Origin: Deltaproteobacteria bacterium
GTDB taxonomy: Bacteria > Desulfobacterota > GWC2-55-46 > JADFVP01
DNA length: 64,000 nt
NCBI GenBank assembly: GCA_029262515.1
Contig: JAJCZH010000007.1
Location: 1 to 64,000 of the forward strand
Direction of reading: 5' to 3'
Part shown: one piece after another, positions 9,211-18,504 of the stretch
Position numbering within the stretch: position 1 is the first letter of the stretch
Layout: each line of letters begins with the position of its first letter
The notes under the pieces: model-generated
Told to the model about the DNA's origin: nothing
What the model saw: only the letters and a program-made list of their open reading frames with translations
Databases searched by the model: none
Program-made: the position numbers and the translations under genes

Positions 9211-9686
9211 AACCGTTATTCCTCTGTTTTTACCGAGAAGTGACTGCCCGCTCTTTATTCTGCCACCCTAAGAGTATTTTTTTGCCGTTCATGACAGGCC
9301 CGTTCTCTTCGGTCCCAGTGCACGTAACTGGTGCACATAAATCGAGGCGCCGGAGAGTCGCATTGTAATAGCTGATTGTACTCTCGCCTCCACCGTTGCG
9401 TCAACATATTACCAATACTGAAGTACCTGTTAAGGTAAAATACCGTGTGGTCGGTTGTTAAGTGCGTACAACGAATAAAAGCCGGTAAATCGTTAGCGCG
9501 TTGTTGTTTTGCAATATATCGTACGTATTGAGCCGAAGCTTGAGCCCGTCTTTGTTGAAGATGTCGTACCTGCGAAAGAGTTTATTTAAATAGCTCTGTT
9601 TTTTTATAAGTTTAGATTCTTAAGGTCATTTATGGTAAATATTGCTATAAAGGGCACCATACTATAGTCGTTTCTGTTATATATAA
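9211..9686. other. Intergenic region between divergent units, no gene seen
   Basis: About 475 bp separating the leftward glycan cluster from the rightward channel gene. I see no ORF with a credible start, no tRNA and no strong hairpin-U terminator. It must hold the promoters of both units, but no pair of hexamers stands out. Confidence 0.5.
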
Positions 9687-10949
9687 ATGAAAGTTAGAAT
9701 GATAGATATTGAGATCATAGGCAAATGGCTTGAAGGGGTTGGGCTCGGCTCCGAGCTTTCCGAACTCGTTATAAGGGGCGGACTTCTTCTCGTCGTCATA
9801 CTGCTCGGTATTATCGCCAATATTGTCGCCAAGCGTTTCGTACTCATGGGCGTTAAGTACCTTGTCGGAAGAACAGAGACAAAGATCGACGATATATTTC
9901 TAGAGCGCAAGGTCTTTACCAAGCTCTCGCACTTTGCCCCCGCCATCGTCATTTACCTGCTCTCTCCACTGGCCATCGGTGAATTCGAGCAGCTATCGGG
10001 CCTGATAACCCATGCGGCCATGATCTATATGGTTGTCGTTGGGTTGATCGTAATAGACTCCTTCCTTAATGCGGTCCTCGATATCTACAGGACCTTCGAG
10101 GCATCCAAAGAGATACCGATAAAGAGCTTCATGCAGATATTGAAGATAGTGATCTACTTCTTCGCTCTTATCTTCATCATCTCCATAATGCTTGACAAGA
10201 GCCCAGTCTATTTAATCAGCGGACTTGGCGCACTAACTGCCGTGCTGCTCCTGATTTTCAAAGATTCCATCCTCGGCTTTGTCGCCGGTATACAGCTTAT
10301 CAGCAATAAGATGATCTCGCACGGAGACTGGGTCGAGATACCGAAGTACGGCGCGGACGGTGACGTTTTAGAGATTACGCTGACTACCGTAAAGGTTCAG
10401 AACTTCGATAAGACGATTACCACGGTGCCGACATACGCGCTTATCAGTGACTCTTTCAAGAACTGGCGCGGCATGGAGCAGAGCGACGGCAGAAGGATAA
10501 AGCGCTCCGTCTATATAGACCTGTCCACGATCAAGCTCTGCAGCGAAGAGATGCTCGAGCGTTTCTCCAGGATTGATGCCATAAAAGGTTATATAGAGAG
10601 AAAGAGGAGTGAGGTCGATGAGTACAACAAGGCCAACTCGATAGACGATTCCGTGCTCGTGAACGGGAGGCGCCTTACGAATGTCGGCACATTCAGGGCG
10701 TATCTTGAGAGCTACCTCAAGGGGCACCCGATGATCAATAAAAAGATGACGCTGCTCGTACGCCAGCTCGCGCCTACCGAGTTTGGATTGCCGATTGAGA
10801 TATACGTCTTTAGCAGCGACAAGAACTGGATCAACTACGAAGCTATTCAGGCCGATATCTTCGACCACATTCTCGCAGTCGTTCCGGAGTTCGGTCTCGG
10901 AGTTTTCCAGAACCCTTCGGGCAGCGACTTTAAAGCTCTTTTAAGTTAA
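9687..10949 (+). CDS. Mechanosensitive channel, MscS family (YbdG-like)
   Basis: A 420-residue protein with about five hydrophobic spans in the first 200 residues, followed by the MscS pore and beta domains: the pore helix region GLGALTAVLLLIFKDSILGF, the strand motif GDWVEIPKYGADGDVLEI and TTVPTYALISDSFKNW. The length and the insertion in the C-terminal domain (around SSVDEYNKANSIDDS-like acidic/basic stretch, residues 300-345) fit the YbdG/MscM branch, which opens on mild osmotic downshock. The start may be the ATG at 9687 or the internal ATG five codons later. It is monocistronic, followed by a convergent gene. Confidence 0.9.
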   Translation: MKVRMIDIEIIGKWLEGVGLGSELSELVIRGGLLLVVILLGIIANIVAKRFVLMGVKYLVGRTETKIDDIFLERKVFTKLSHFAPAIVIYLLSPLAIGEFEQLSGLITHAAMIYMVVVGLIVIDSFLNAVLDIYRTFEASKEIPIKSFMQILKIVIYFFALIFIISIMLDKSPVYLISGLGALTAVLLLIFKDSILGFVAGIQLISNKMISHGDWVEIPKYGADGDVLEITLTTVKVQNFDKTITTVPTYALISDSFKNWRGMEQSDGRRIKRSVYIDLSTIKLCSEEMLERFSRIDAIKGYIERKRSEVDEYNKANSIDDSVLVNGRRLTNVGTFRAYLESYLKGHPMINKKMTLLVRQLAPTEFGLPIEIYVFSSDKNWINYEAIQADIFDHILAVVPEFGLGVFQNPSGSDFKALLS

Positions 10950-11002
10950 GAGTAAGAGTGCATAAGAGCTTCATGCGCCCTTTTCAGCCGATATTACGAC
11001 TG

Positions 11003-11344
11003 TTACCCTTTCTTTTCGGCACACTCAATGCAGGTTAGGATAGTAGGAATCAACTCAAGCCGCTTTGGCGCTATCGGCTCTTCACATTTGATACACTCTC
11101 CGTATTCGCCAGCCTCTATCCGTTTTAGCGCCGAACCGATTCTGATGAGTTCGTCTTTGCGCCGTTGCTCAATCGCCATGGCCATTGCCTGGGCCTGCAT
11201 GGCGTCCATGCGTGAGAGGCGGCCTACGCTTGCCTGGTCGAGTGTTACGGGTTTAACGGACTCTTTCGATACCTCAAGCGAGTCGAGTATCTCCTCGCGT
11301 TTTTTCTCTAACAAGTTTTCATAAAGGGTCAGGTCGGGTTCCAT
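11003..11344 (-). CDS. DksA/TraR-type zinc-finger transcription factor
   Basis: A 113-residue member of the DksA/TraR family, which binds in the secondary channel of RNA polymerase and alters promoter kinetics, often with ppGpp. It has an N-terminal helical hairpin, the segment VGRLSRMDAMQAQAMA at the coiled-coil tip and a C-terminal C4 zinc finger (CIKC 16-residue loop CIEC). It is shorter than E. coli DksA (151 residues) and more like the compact DksA homologues common in deltaproteobacteria. A good promoter lies 60-90 bp upstream. It is convergent with the channel gene. Confidence 0.88.
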   Translation of the reverse strand: MEPDLTLYENLLEKKREEILDSLEVSKESVKPVTLDQASVGRLSRMDAMQAQAMAMAIEQRRKDELIRIGSALKRIEAGEYGECIKCEEPIAPKRLELIPTILTCIECAEKKG

Positions 11345-11402
11345 ACAGTTTCCTCATTTCAAAAAAATCATATGAGCCTTTCTTTTCTCTTGAAACTGTT
11401 GT

Positions 11403-11432
11403 ATTGTATCACGGTTATGTAGGTTCGATCAA
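11403..11432 (-). promoter_or_regulatory. Sigma-70-type promoter of the DksA-like gene
   Basis: Leftward TTGATC (11427-11432), an 18-base spacer and TACAAT (11403-11408). Its distance to the start codon at 11344 gives a leader of about 50 nt. Confidence 0.55.
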
Positions 11433-11693
11433 AGACCGGTTACCCGGGGTCCGTATTTAATCCGAGGTGCCTCCAGCCCCGTTCGGCTTCTTTTTAACAA
11501 CAGTGTTTGCCTTCATACAAATCGTCAAGATCAAGTAAAATCAATTACCGATAAGTTCTAAGCCGGTATCGACCCCTCTCTTCAGTATGGCCATGGGGTT
11601 TGACGGGTTTTTGTCTTTTACCGTTTATTTGTAGTATTTTCGGAATGCGCGGCCCGTAACGGTCGTATGGAAAAAATAGTTGAGGTTATACTG
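11433..11693. other. Intergenic region upstream of sulP
   Basis: No gene is visible. A GC-rich segment at about 11460-11500 (GAGGTGCCTCCAGCCCCG followed by a T run) might form a weak terminator, but the pairing is poor. The remaining sequence should hold the promoter of the SulP gene; no clear hexamers were found. Confidence 0.4.
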
Positions 11694-13175
11694 ATGTATC
11701 TATTACGCCTTAAGCAGGAGTGGTTTTCAAATATTCGAGGCGACCTTCTGGCCGGTATGGTCGTTGCGCTCGCGCTTATACCCGAGGCGATCGCCTTTTC
11801 GGCGATCGCAGGGGTCGATCCGAAGGTCGGGCTCTACGCCTCTTTCAGCATGGCCGTAGTTATAGCGTTTACCGGAGGGCGGCCGGGCATGATTTCGGCG
11901 GCAACCGGTGCGATGGCCCTGCTGATGATAACCCTTGTAAAAGATTACGGGCTCGAGTACCTTCTGGCGGCGACCATTCTTACGGGCGGTCTGCAGATAC
12001 TTGCCGGACTCTTTAAGCTTGGCGTCGTGCTACGGTTCGTCTCGCGCTCGGTCATGATCGGTTTTGTCAACGCCCTTGCTATCCTGATCTTTCTGGCGCA
12101 GTTGCCTGAGTTTATAGGCACGGGCTGGCAGATGTACGCTCTGGTCGCCTTCGGACTTGCTATTATCTATATTTTGCCGCGTTTTACCAAGGTCATTCCC
12201 TCTCCACTGGTCTGCATTGTAGTGCTTTCTATCATTAGTATACTGGCAGGACTCGATGTTCGGACCGTCGGAGATATGGGCGAGATCCCGACTCAGCTTC
12301 CGGTCTTCTTTCTGCCACAGATACCGTTGACCTTTGAGACCCTGATGATTATCTTTCCGTACTCGCTTACCCTTGCGGTGGTTGGCCTGTTAGAGTCGTT
12401 AATGACGGCGTCGATAGTCGATGACCTTACGGATACGGAGAGCAATAAGAATCGTGAGTGCGTCGGGCAGGGCACGGCGAACATAGTGACCGGCCTCTTT
12501 GGCGGCATGGCCGGTTGTGCGATGATCGGCCAGTCGGTTATAAATGTAAAGTCCGGCGGGCGCGGCAGGCTCTCGACCTTTTTTGCGGGTTCTTTCCTTC
12601 TTTTTCTGATAATAGTACTTGGAGCGTGGGTAAAGCAGATACCTATGGCGGCTCTTGTTGCGGTAATGATAATGGTCTCTATAGGAACCTTTAGCTGGTC
12701 GTCACTGAAAAACCTGCGAAGCCACCCCAAGAGCTCGAGTATCATAATGGTCTCTACCGTTATAGTCGTGGTAGCCACGCACGACCTTGCAAAGGGCGTC
12801 TTTGTCGGTGTCCTGATGAGCGCGCTCTTCTTTGCTCGCAAGATCTCGCGGCTTCTCTCCGTAGAGTCCAAGCTCGACGACGATGGGGCCGAGCGTACCT
12901 ACAGTGTTTACGGTCAGGTCTTCTTCGCTTCGGCGGATTCCTTTGTTTCGGCCTTTGACTTCAAGGAGGCAATAGAGCGGGTTCGCATCGATCTTACGGC
13001 CGCGCACTTCTGGGACATCTCGGCGGTCTCGGTGCTCGATAAGGTAGTCTTTAAGTTTAGAAGAGAGGGCGCTGTTGTTGAACTCGTTGGGCTCAATGAG
13101 GCGAGCGCAACCATAATAGATAAACACGCGGCACATGACAAGACCGATGCAATAGAAGAAGCTATGAACCATTAG
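11694..13175 (+). CDS. SulP-family inorganic anion transporter with STAS domain
   Basis: A 493-residue SLC26/SulP carrier. The N-terminal part has the signature [20 protein letters not shown] and about 10-12 membrane spans, and the C-terminal 100 residues form a STAS domain ([13 protein letters not shown] then [19 protein letters not shown]). Family substrates are sulfate, bicarbonate or other anions; the STAS domain shows no clear clue. The ATG at 11694 is chosen because GAGG stands eight bases before it, while the ATG nine codons earlier has no ribosome binding site. The next gene, a universal stress protein, has its ribosome binding site on the stop codon of this one, a pairing common in proteobacteria. 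Confidence 0.92.
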   Translation: MYLLRLKQEWFSNIRGDLLAGMVVALALIPEAIAFSAIAGVDPKVGLYASFSMAVVIAFTGGRPGMISAATGAMALLMITLVKDYGLEYLLAATILTGGLQILAGLFKLGVVLRFVSRSVMIGFVNALAILIFLAQLPEFIGTGWQMYALVAFGLAIIYILPRFTKVIPSPLVCIVVLSIISILAGLDVRTVGDMGEIPTQLPVFFLPQIPLTFETLMIIFPYSLTLAVVGLLESLMTASIVDDLTDTESNKNRECVGQGTANIVTGLFGGMAGCAMIGQSVINVKSGGRGRLSTFFAGSFLLFLIIVLGAWVKQIPMAALVAVMIMVSIGTFSWSSLKNLRSHPKSSSIIMVSTVIVVVATHDLAKGVFVGVLMSALFFARKISRLLSVESKLDDDGAERTYSVYGQVFFASADSFVSAFDFKEAIERVRIDLTAAHFWDISAVSVLDKVVFKFRREGAVVELVGLNEASATIIDKHAAHDKTDAIEEAMNH

Positions 13176-13184
13176 GAGAGGTTG

Positions 13185-14039
13185 ATGAAGAAGATACTTG
13201 CCTGTATAGACGGTTCGAGTTATACGCCGAGCGTCTGCGAGCATGCGGCCTGGGTAGCTGAAAGAGTGGGCGCTGCAATAGAGCTGCTTACGATTTTGCC
13301 TGCGACCCCGGAGGGAGAGGCTCTTTCGGATTTAAGCGGCGCTATCGGGGTGGACGCGAGTCTCGGTCTCATGGATCAGCTTACCGAACAGGACGAAGCC
13401 CGCGGGCAAAAAGAGCTTCGACAAGGGCGCCTGATACTGAAAGAGGCGCAAGAGCTGCTGCTGGCTGCGGGCGTAGAGGATGTAAGCTCACTAAAGAGAA
13501 GGGGAGAGCTTGTGGAGACGATTTGCGAGTTCGAAGGCGATAAAGAGGTAATAGTTATCGGCAAGCGGGGTAAGCTTGCCGATGATTATGCGACACACAT
13601 AAGTCCGAATCTGGAGAGAATAGCGCGAGGTGTGCATAAACCGTTGCTGGTCGCCCCTGACCGGTTCGCACCCGTTCAGAAGTTCCTTCTCGCCTTTGAC
13701 GGAGGCGCGACCTCGACCCGGGCGCTTGAGTATATTATCAGCAACCCGCTCTTAAAAGGCATAGAGTGCCATGTTATTGCCGTGGGGCGCCAGGACGGTG
13801 CGCTCCGCATGGCGCTTGAGTCGGCGGTGTCTGAGCTGAAAGAGGCCGGCTTTGATGTTCACCACAGCATTGAGGATGGTACGGCCGATGAAGTGATTCA
13901 GGCGTATGTGGAAACCCATAATATCGACCTGCTGGTGATCGGCGCCTACGGTCATTCGCGCATCAGAAGCATCATAATAGGCTCTACCACTACCTCGGTG
14001 CTCATGTCCTGCCGTATCCCGTTGCTGCTCTGCAGGTAG
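13185..14039 (+). CDS. Tandem UspA universal stress protein
   Basis: 284 residues with two UspA domains: the first begins KKILACIDGSSYTPSVCEHA and the second FLLAFDGGATSTRALEYI. The second ends with the ATP-binding loop GAYGHSRIRSIIIGSTTTS, the complete G-2x-G-9x-G(S/T) motif; the first has only a degenerate version (GKRGKLADDY). Tandem Usp proteins often keep one working nucleotide site. The start ATG at 13185 follows GGAGAGG, which overlaps the sulP stop codon, so the two are co-translated. It may modulate the SulP carrier (inference from pairing). Confidence 0.9.
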   Translation: MKKILACIDGSSYTPSVCEHAAWVAERVGAAIELLTILPATPEGEALSDLSGAIGVDASLGLMDQLTEQDEARGQKELRQGRLILKEAQELLLAAGVEDVSSLKRRGELVETICEFEGDKEVIVIGKRGKLADDYATHISPNLERIARGVHKPLLVAPDRFAPVQKFLLAFDGGATSTRALEYIISNPLLKGIECHVIAVGRQDGALRMALESAVSELKEAGFDVHHSIEDGTADEVIQAYVETHNIDLLVIGAYGHSRIRSIIIGSTTTSVLMSCRIPLLLCR

Positions 14040-14330
14040 CGGGGTAGCTTACCTGGTGGAAGTGTCACCGTATTTAAAGGCTAGGTACTCTTGAGTACAT
14101 TCTTTGTATATTACACTCTGCCAACTCCTACTTCCAATTTATAATCACTTCGCCCGTAACTCTTCCCCAAACGCCCTGAATTCCAAAATCATCACAAAAA
14201 AAGGGCCTTCTGTGCTTGCTTGTTTAAAAATTTAAGATAGGGTAGACTGACTACATCCGACTTATGACTGTAATGGCCATTTTTTTACTTTTAAGACTCT
14301 TGTTCTGTTCAGACTGGGTAATAAAAACAT
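14040..14330. other. Intergenic region, no gene seen
   Basis: About 290 bp between the stress protein and the hybrid kinase. No ORF or RNA was recognised. It is AT-rich and should contain the kinase promoter. Confidence 0.4.
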
Positions 14331-15860
14331 ATGGCTATACTTGTAGTAGACGACTCGCGGGACTTTCGGGACCTCATAGAAAAGATATTGACTGAGGCCG
14401 GTTACTCGTCTTTGCTCTTTGCCGAGTCTGCTAAACAGGCTTTCGAGGTTCTCGGTATGGGTCCCGTAGACGGAGAGCGAAGTACCTATGAGGTAGACCT
14501 TATACTGATGGACAGGAGCAGTGCGGGTACAGACGGCATAGAGGCCACGCAGAGGATTAAGGCGGTAACAGCGCTGCACGACATACCGATAATACTCTTG
14601 ACCTCCGACTCTGACCTAAGCCACCTCGATGCCGCTTTTAAGGCCGGAGCCAACGACTTTATAGTCAAACCGCCAGAAAGCGTAGAGCTTTGCGCCCGAG
14701 TCCGTTCGGCCCTTACGCTCAAGCTGGAGATAGATGCCAGAAAACTTGCCGCCAACGAACTGCGCAAGCTCTCTTACGTGGTTGAGCAAAATCCGGCTTT
14801 TATCATGATACTCGATACCGAACAGCGCATAATCTATGTGAACGGCGCCTTTACCGAGGATATGGGTTACTGCTCTGATGATGTTCTTGGCCGTAGCATA
14901 GAGGTATTGAAGTGCGGGGGACATGACGAAGAGTTCTATGATGAAGTATGGGAGACCGTGAGAGCCGGCAAGGTATGGCGCGGGGATGTCTGTCTGAAAG
15001 CCAAGAGCGGAAAAAATGTCTGGCAGCTGCAGAGCATGATTCCTATTGTAGGCTCCAACGGCGGCATATCGCACTTTGTTGCCGTAAAGGTAGACGATAC
15101 CGAGCGAAGGCTTGTGGAAGAGTCTTTGTGGGAGAGGGAGGCGGAGCTTGAGCTGCTCAATTCCGAGCTTCACGAACTTACTATCGAGATGTCGGAACTC
15201 GAAGACAGGGAGAGGAAGAGTTTTGCTGACATACTGCACGAAGATATCGGACAGAACCTTGCGACCATGCAGCTGATTCTTGCCAACCGTTTGGCAGATG
15301 TGGAGGCGGGCCCGGACGGGGAGTCTTTCTCGGAAGCGCAAAGCGCCGCCATCAATGAGTTCCTCAGCTTGTTTGATACCTTAATCAGTTCCTCAATAAG
15401 GGCTACACGCACCCTGACTTCGGAGATCTACCCGAAGGTTCCTTACGGTACCGGCATAACCGATGCCGTACAGTGGTACGGCAACCTCTCTTTAAAGCAG
15501 AGCGGAGCCAGGCTCAAGGTAGAGCTGGATCCCGGTTTTGACGTGTTTGATGAGAAGGTTAAGGAGGTTCTTCTGCGCGTCATACGCGAATCTCTTCAAA
15601 ATATAAGGAAACATTCCGAAGCCTCGGAGGTAGAGGTCTCCGGGAGTCTTTCGCTAAAGGGGCTTGTCTTGAGTATACAAGATAACGGAATCGGATTCTC
15701 TGTGGATAAGATCAGGGGAAAGAAGGGGCGCGGCATAGGAACGCTCTTAATGCGTGAAAGGGTCAAAGGGCTCGGGGGCAGCCTCAATATCTTGTCAGAG
15801 CCGGGCTTAGGAACCACTGTGACCGTAAATATAGGTATGGGTGAGCTGAGTTCGAAATGA
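14331..15860 (+). CDS. Hybrid sensor kinase: REC-PAS-HisKA_3-HATPase
   Basis: A 509-residue soluble kinase. Residues 1-125 form a receiver domain (VVDDSRDFRDL, phospho-acceptor in LILMDRSS, lysine in NDFIVKPPES). A PAS domain follows (VVEQNPAFIMILDTEQRI) with a PAC-like end, then a coiled coil and a NarX/DegS-type histidine box, FADILHEDIGQNLATMQ, with the predicted phosphorylated His in ILHED. The HATPase domain has RESLQNIRKHSEASE, DNGIGF and GRGIGTLLMRERV. There are no membrane spans, so the signal is cytoplasmic or comes through the N-terminal receiver. The cognate NarL-type regulator starts 38 bp downstream. Confidence 0.92.
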   Translation: MAILVVDDSRDFRDLIEKILTEAGYSSLLFAESAKQAFEVLGMGPVDGERSTYEVDLILMDRSSAGTDGIEATQRIKAVTALHDIPIILLTSDSDLSHLDAAFKAGANDFIVKPPESVELCARVRSALTLKLEIDARKLAANELRKLSYVVEQNPAFIMILDTEQRIIYVNGAFTEDMGYCSDDVLGRSIEVLKCGGHDEEFYDEVWETVRAGKVWRGDVCLKAKSGKNVWQLQSMIPIVGSNGGISHFVAVKVDDTERRLVEESLWEREAELELLNSELHELTIEMSELEDRERKSFADILHEDIGQNLATMQLILANRLADVEAGPDGESFSEAQSAAINEFLSLFDTLISSSIRATRTLTSEIYPKVPYGTGITDAVQWYGNLSLKQSGARLKVELDPGFDVFDEKVKEVLLRVIRESLQNIRKHSEASEVEVSGSLSLKGLVLSIQDNGIGFSVDKIRGKKGRGIGTLLMRERVKGLGGSLNILSEPGLGTTVTVNIGMGELSSK

Positions 15861-15898
15861 GTCGGTTCCGTTAAAGAGGCAAACCAAGGAAAATTGGA

Positions 15899-16546
15899 AT
15901 GGAAGAAGTAAGAATTTTAATAGCGGACGATCATGAGCTGTTGCGCGAGGGGCTTAAGGGGACCTTTGCAATGATTCCCGGTTACTCGGTGGTGGGAGAG
16001 TCGGATAATGGAACGGATACGATCAGGCTGGTGGAAGAGTTGAGGCCGGATATAGTGATTATGGACATTACTATGCCGGGTCTCGATGGTATTTCCGCTA
16101 CAAAACGGCTGTCCAAGGACTCTCCTTCAGCCAAGGTTATTATACTCTCAATGCACAATGAGAGCATCTATGCGGTCAACGCATTCAAGGCCGGGGCAAT
16201 GGCCTACGTGTTAAAGGGCATGGCTGCCGAAGAGGTGGTACAGGCGATAGAGAGTGTTCGCAAGGGTGACAGGTACGCAAGTCCGACTATGGCCAACGAG
16301 CTGTTAGGCAGTTTTGTAGATATCTTGCAAAAAGATGTGCCTGTAAGCCCGGTAGATACTCTTACCACAAGGGAGAAGGAGGTTTTAACCCTTATAGCTT
16401 TTGGAAGTACGAATAAGGAAATAGCCGAAAAACTCTTCATTGCACTGTCGACGGTTAAGACGCACAGGGTTAACATAATGAACAAACTAGATGTGCATGA
16501 TGTTGCAGGGCTCACCAGAGTTGCCATTGAGAAGGGGTTGGCCTGA
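15899..16546 (+). CDS. NarL/FixJ-family response regulator
   Basis: 215 residues: a receiver domain with acidic pair (IADDHELLREGL), phospho-acceptor Asp in IVIMDITMPGLDG and Lys in AYVLKGMA, then a LuxR-type helix-turn-helix with LTTREKEVLTLIAFG and NKEIAEKLFIALSTVKTHR. It is the expected output partner of the HisKA_3 kinase directly upstream, since that kinase class pairs with NarL-type regulators. Target genes are not evident; none of the neighbours carries an obvious repeated operator. Confidence 0.93.
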   Translation: MEEVRILIADDHELLREGLKGTFAMIPGYSVVGESDNGTDTIRLVEELRPDIVIMDITMPGLDGISATKRLSKDSPSAKVIILSMHNESIYAVNAFKAGAMAYVLKGMAAEEVVQAIESVRKGDRYASPTMANELLGSFVDILQKDVPVSPVDTLTTREKEVLTLIAFGSTNKEIAEKLFIALSTVKTHRVNIMNKLDVHDVAGLTRVAIEKGLA

Positions 16547-16826
16547 GGTTACTCAAGATATTACCGGACTATTTGGTTATGCCCTTCTCTTCCACTATCT
16601 TCACGTCATGACCAGTAGAGCAACAAAATTCGCTTTTTCATACCTCCCCTTCGTTCTTTTTTGTCAGGGGGGTCGAGAAGTATGTAGTCACTTTTCAGCT
16701 CATATATAGACCCTAGGCCCGATTGCTAGTTGTGAGTAAATCTTCTATGATAATTATAGGTAGCTATCGGTAGCGCACGCACATCTGGAGATTCCGGCTT
16801 AATAAAAGGGTATATGGGAGGTATAA

Positions 16827-17243
16827 ATGATGCTCAGGTATGGTACGACTCTAAAGAGGATGTTAGAGTTCGGCAATCTCAAGAATACGACCCAGCTCGC
16901 GTCGGTGCTCGGCATAACTCCGCAGGCTTTATCGAATTATAAGCGCAATGGTAAGATGCCGGTAAAACTGGTATTTAAATTTGCCGATCTGTATGACGTC
17001 TCCATGGACAGGCTTGTTGCCGAAGAGATCGAGTTCAAAAGTTCTGAAAACGATAACGAAGCGAATGCTGCTATGGCACAAGAGTTGCTTGCCGGAAACG
17101 GCACCATCAAAGAGTATAATTTGAGCGAAGAAGAGCGTATTTACGTAGATAAACTGCTCTATATACTTCGCGGTAATAACGAGACATTTAAGAACGTAAT
17201 CATGCTGGGTCTTGATCTCGAATATCGTAAGGAAGAGGTTTAG
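16827..17243 (+). CDS. Helix-turn-helix protein, phage CI-repressor-like N-terminus
   Basis: A 138-residue protein. Residues 5-65 match the HTH of CI-like repressors (LASVLGITPQALSNYKRNGK, then FKFADLYDVSMDRLVAEE). The C-terminal part is acidic and helical with no peptidase motif, so it is not a self-cleaving repressor. GGGAGGT stands before the ATG. The gene is alone between the two-component system and the reductase. No phage genes are near, so it is probably a chromosomal regulator; the target is unknown. Confidence 0.75.
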   Translation: MMLRYGTTLKRMLEFGNLKNTTQLASVLGITPQALSNYKRNGKMPVKLVFKFADLYDVSMDRLVAEEIEFKSSENDNEANAAMAQELLAGNGTIKEYNLSEEERIYVDKLLYILRGNNETFKNVIMLGLDLEYRKEEV

Positions 17244-17366
17244 CTGTAATTGAGTAAATCGAGTATTGTTATGCTTTTCATCTCTATGTTATTCCGGGGG
17301 CGGCAACACCTCCAGGGATCGAGTAGAAACCACGCAGTATAGTTTACGGTTGTAGTAGTACCTGCC

Positions 17367-17395
17367 TTGACAACTTCTTGAAATAAAGTGACAAT
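17367..17395 (+). promoter_or_regulatory. Sigma-70-type promoter of the reductase gene
   Basis: TTGACA at 17367-17372, 17-base spacer, GACAAT at 17390-17395. It places the transcript start near 17402, which argues for the internal GTG start of the reductase gene. Confidence 0.55.
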
Positions 17396-17475
17396 ATACT
17401 CTGTTATTGGCTCTGTCTACAGCAAGAGTCCGGGTGCTGATCTGTTTATTGCGTGTTACGGTTATAAGAGAGGGT

Positions 17476-18291
17476 GTGGTGGTAAAGCTTAATGCGGTAG
17501 TGAACCAGAGGGTCGATGTTTCGCCGTATCTTCTTATTCTAAGGGTCATGCCTAATGGTTGGCAGTTGCCGGAGTTTACTCCGGGGCAGTTCGCGGTGCT
17601 CGCGCTGCCCGGTTACGCACCGAGGTGCTACTTTTCAGAGCCTGAGAGTGAAGTCCCTGAAGCCAACAAGCTTATAAAACGAGCCTACTCCATCGCCTCT
17701 TCTTCCGTTGATCGAGAGTATGTTGAGTTCTATATAACTCTTGTCCACTCGGGCGGGCTGACACCTCGCCTCTTTGCGCTCGAAGTCGGCTCACGTCTCT
17801 GGATATCAGAGACGTTTACCGGTCTTTTTACCATAAATGATGTCCCTGAAGAGGTGAATGTAGTCCTGATAGCCACCGGCACCGGCCTTGCCCCGTATAT
17901 GAGTATGCTCAGGACCTCTCTTCGGTGTTCTAACCCATCGCGCCGTATCGCCGTTGTTCACGGCGCGCGCCACTCGTGGGACCTCGGTTACCGTTCGGAG
18001 TTATCGACCATGCAGCGTCTCTGTTCCAACTTTATGTATTCCTGTGTGATAAGTCGACCTAGAGAGGAGCCGTATGAGTGGAAAGGGCCGAGCGGTTACG
18101 TGCAGGATTTCTGGAAGAGCCCGGAACTTGCGGCCTCTTTAGGTTTTGAGCCGGACCCGGCAACGACACATATATTTCTCTGCGGAAATCCCGGCATGGT
18201 CGAGTGCATGGCCTCCGACCTTGAGGCCGGGGGTTTTGTAGAACAGACAAAGAAGCAACCCGGTAACCTCCATATAGAAAAGTACTGGTAG
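17476..18291 (+). CDS. Ferredoxin/flavodoxin-NADP+ reductase family protein
   Basis: About 271 residues in the FNR fold. The FAD domain has the motif KRAYSIASSS (canonical RxYS in a family that binds FMN/FAD) and GGLTPRLFAL, and the NAD(P) domain has IATGTGLAPYMSMLRT and the conserved end FLCGNPGMVECM, with a C-terminal aromatic (KYW) as in bacterial Fpr. It would pass electrons between NADPH and ferredoxin or flavodoxin. The GTG at 17476 is preferred, after AGAGAGGG; upstream in-frame codons begin almost on the promoter's predicted start site. A segment at about residues 45-65 (YAPRCYFSEPESEVPEANK) is a family-variable insertion. Confidence 0.85.
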   Translation: MVVKLNAVVNQRVDVSPYLLILRVMPNGWQLPEFTPGQFAVLALPGYAPRCYFSEPESEVPEANKLIKRAYSIASSSVDREYVEFYITLVHSGGLTPRLFALEVGSRLWISETFTGLFTINDVPEEVNVVLIATGTGLAPYMSMLRTSLRCSNPSRRIAVVHGARHSWDLGYRSELSTMQRLCSNFMYSCVISRPREEPYEWKGPSGYVQDFWKSPELAASLGFEPDPATTHIFLCGNPGMVECMASDLEAGGFVEQTKKQPGNLHIEKYW

Positions 18292-18451
18292 GGCTGGGTA
18301 AATGCTGCCCGGCTCGTTCTTATCCTGATTTTTCCCGAAAAGTCCGTTACTACTCCTGCCCATTCAAAATCGCAAGAGCGCTTCGCAGTTATATATTCTT
18401 GAGCTATTCTTTGTGCCCGGATAACCATTGGCACCTATACTCCGCTTACGC

Positions 18452-18480
18452 TTGACATTACAAGCCTCTAAGTGTACGCT
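18452..18480 (+). promoter_or_regulatory. Promoter of hflKC
   Basis: TTGACA at 18452-18457, 17-base spacer, TACGCT at 18475-18480. It lies 25 bp before the hflK start, which carries a strong AGGAGGAA ribosome binding site. Confidence 0.5.
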
Positions 18481-18504
18481 CTCTTTCAGGAGGAACAAAA
18501 ATTT

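Noticed and set aside
10368-10868. 166-codon ORF opposite the MscS-type gene
   Set aside because: Antisense shadow of a well-supported gene with no start signal.
11460-11510. GC-rich segment followed by T run, possible terminator
   Set aside because: The arms do not pair well and no upstream gene on that strand needs it.
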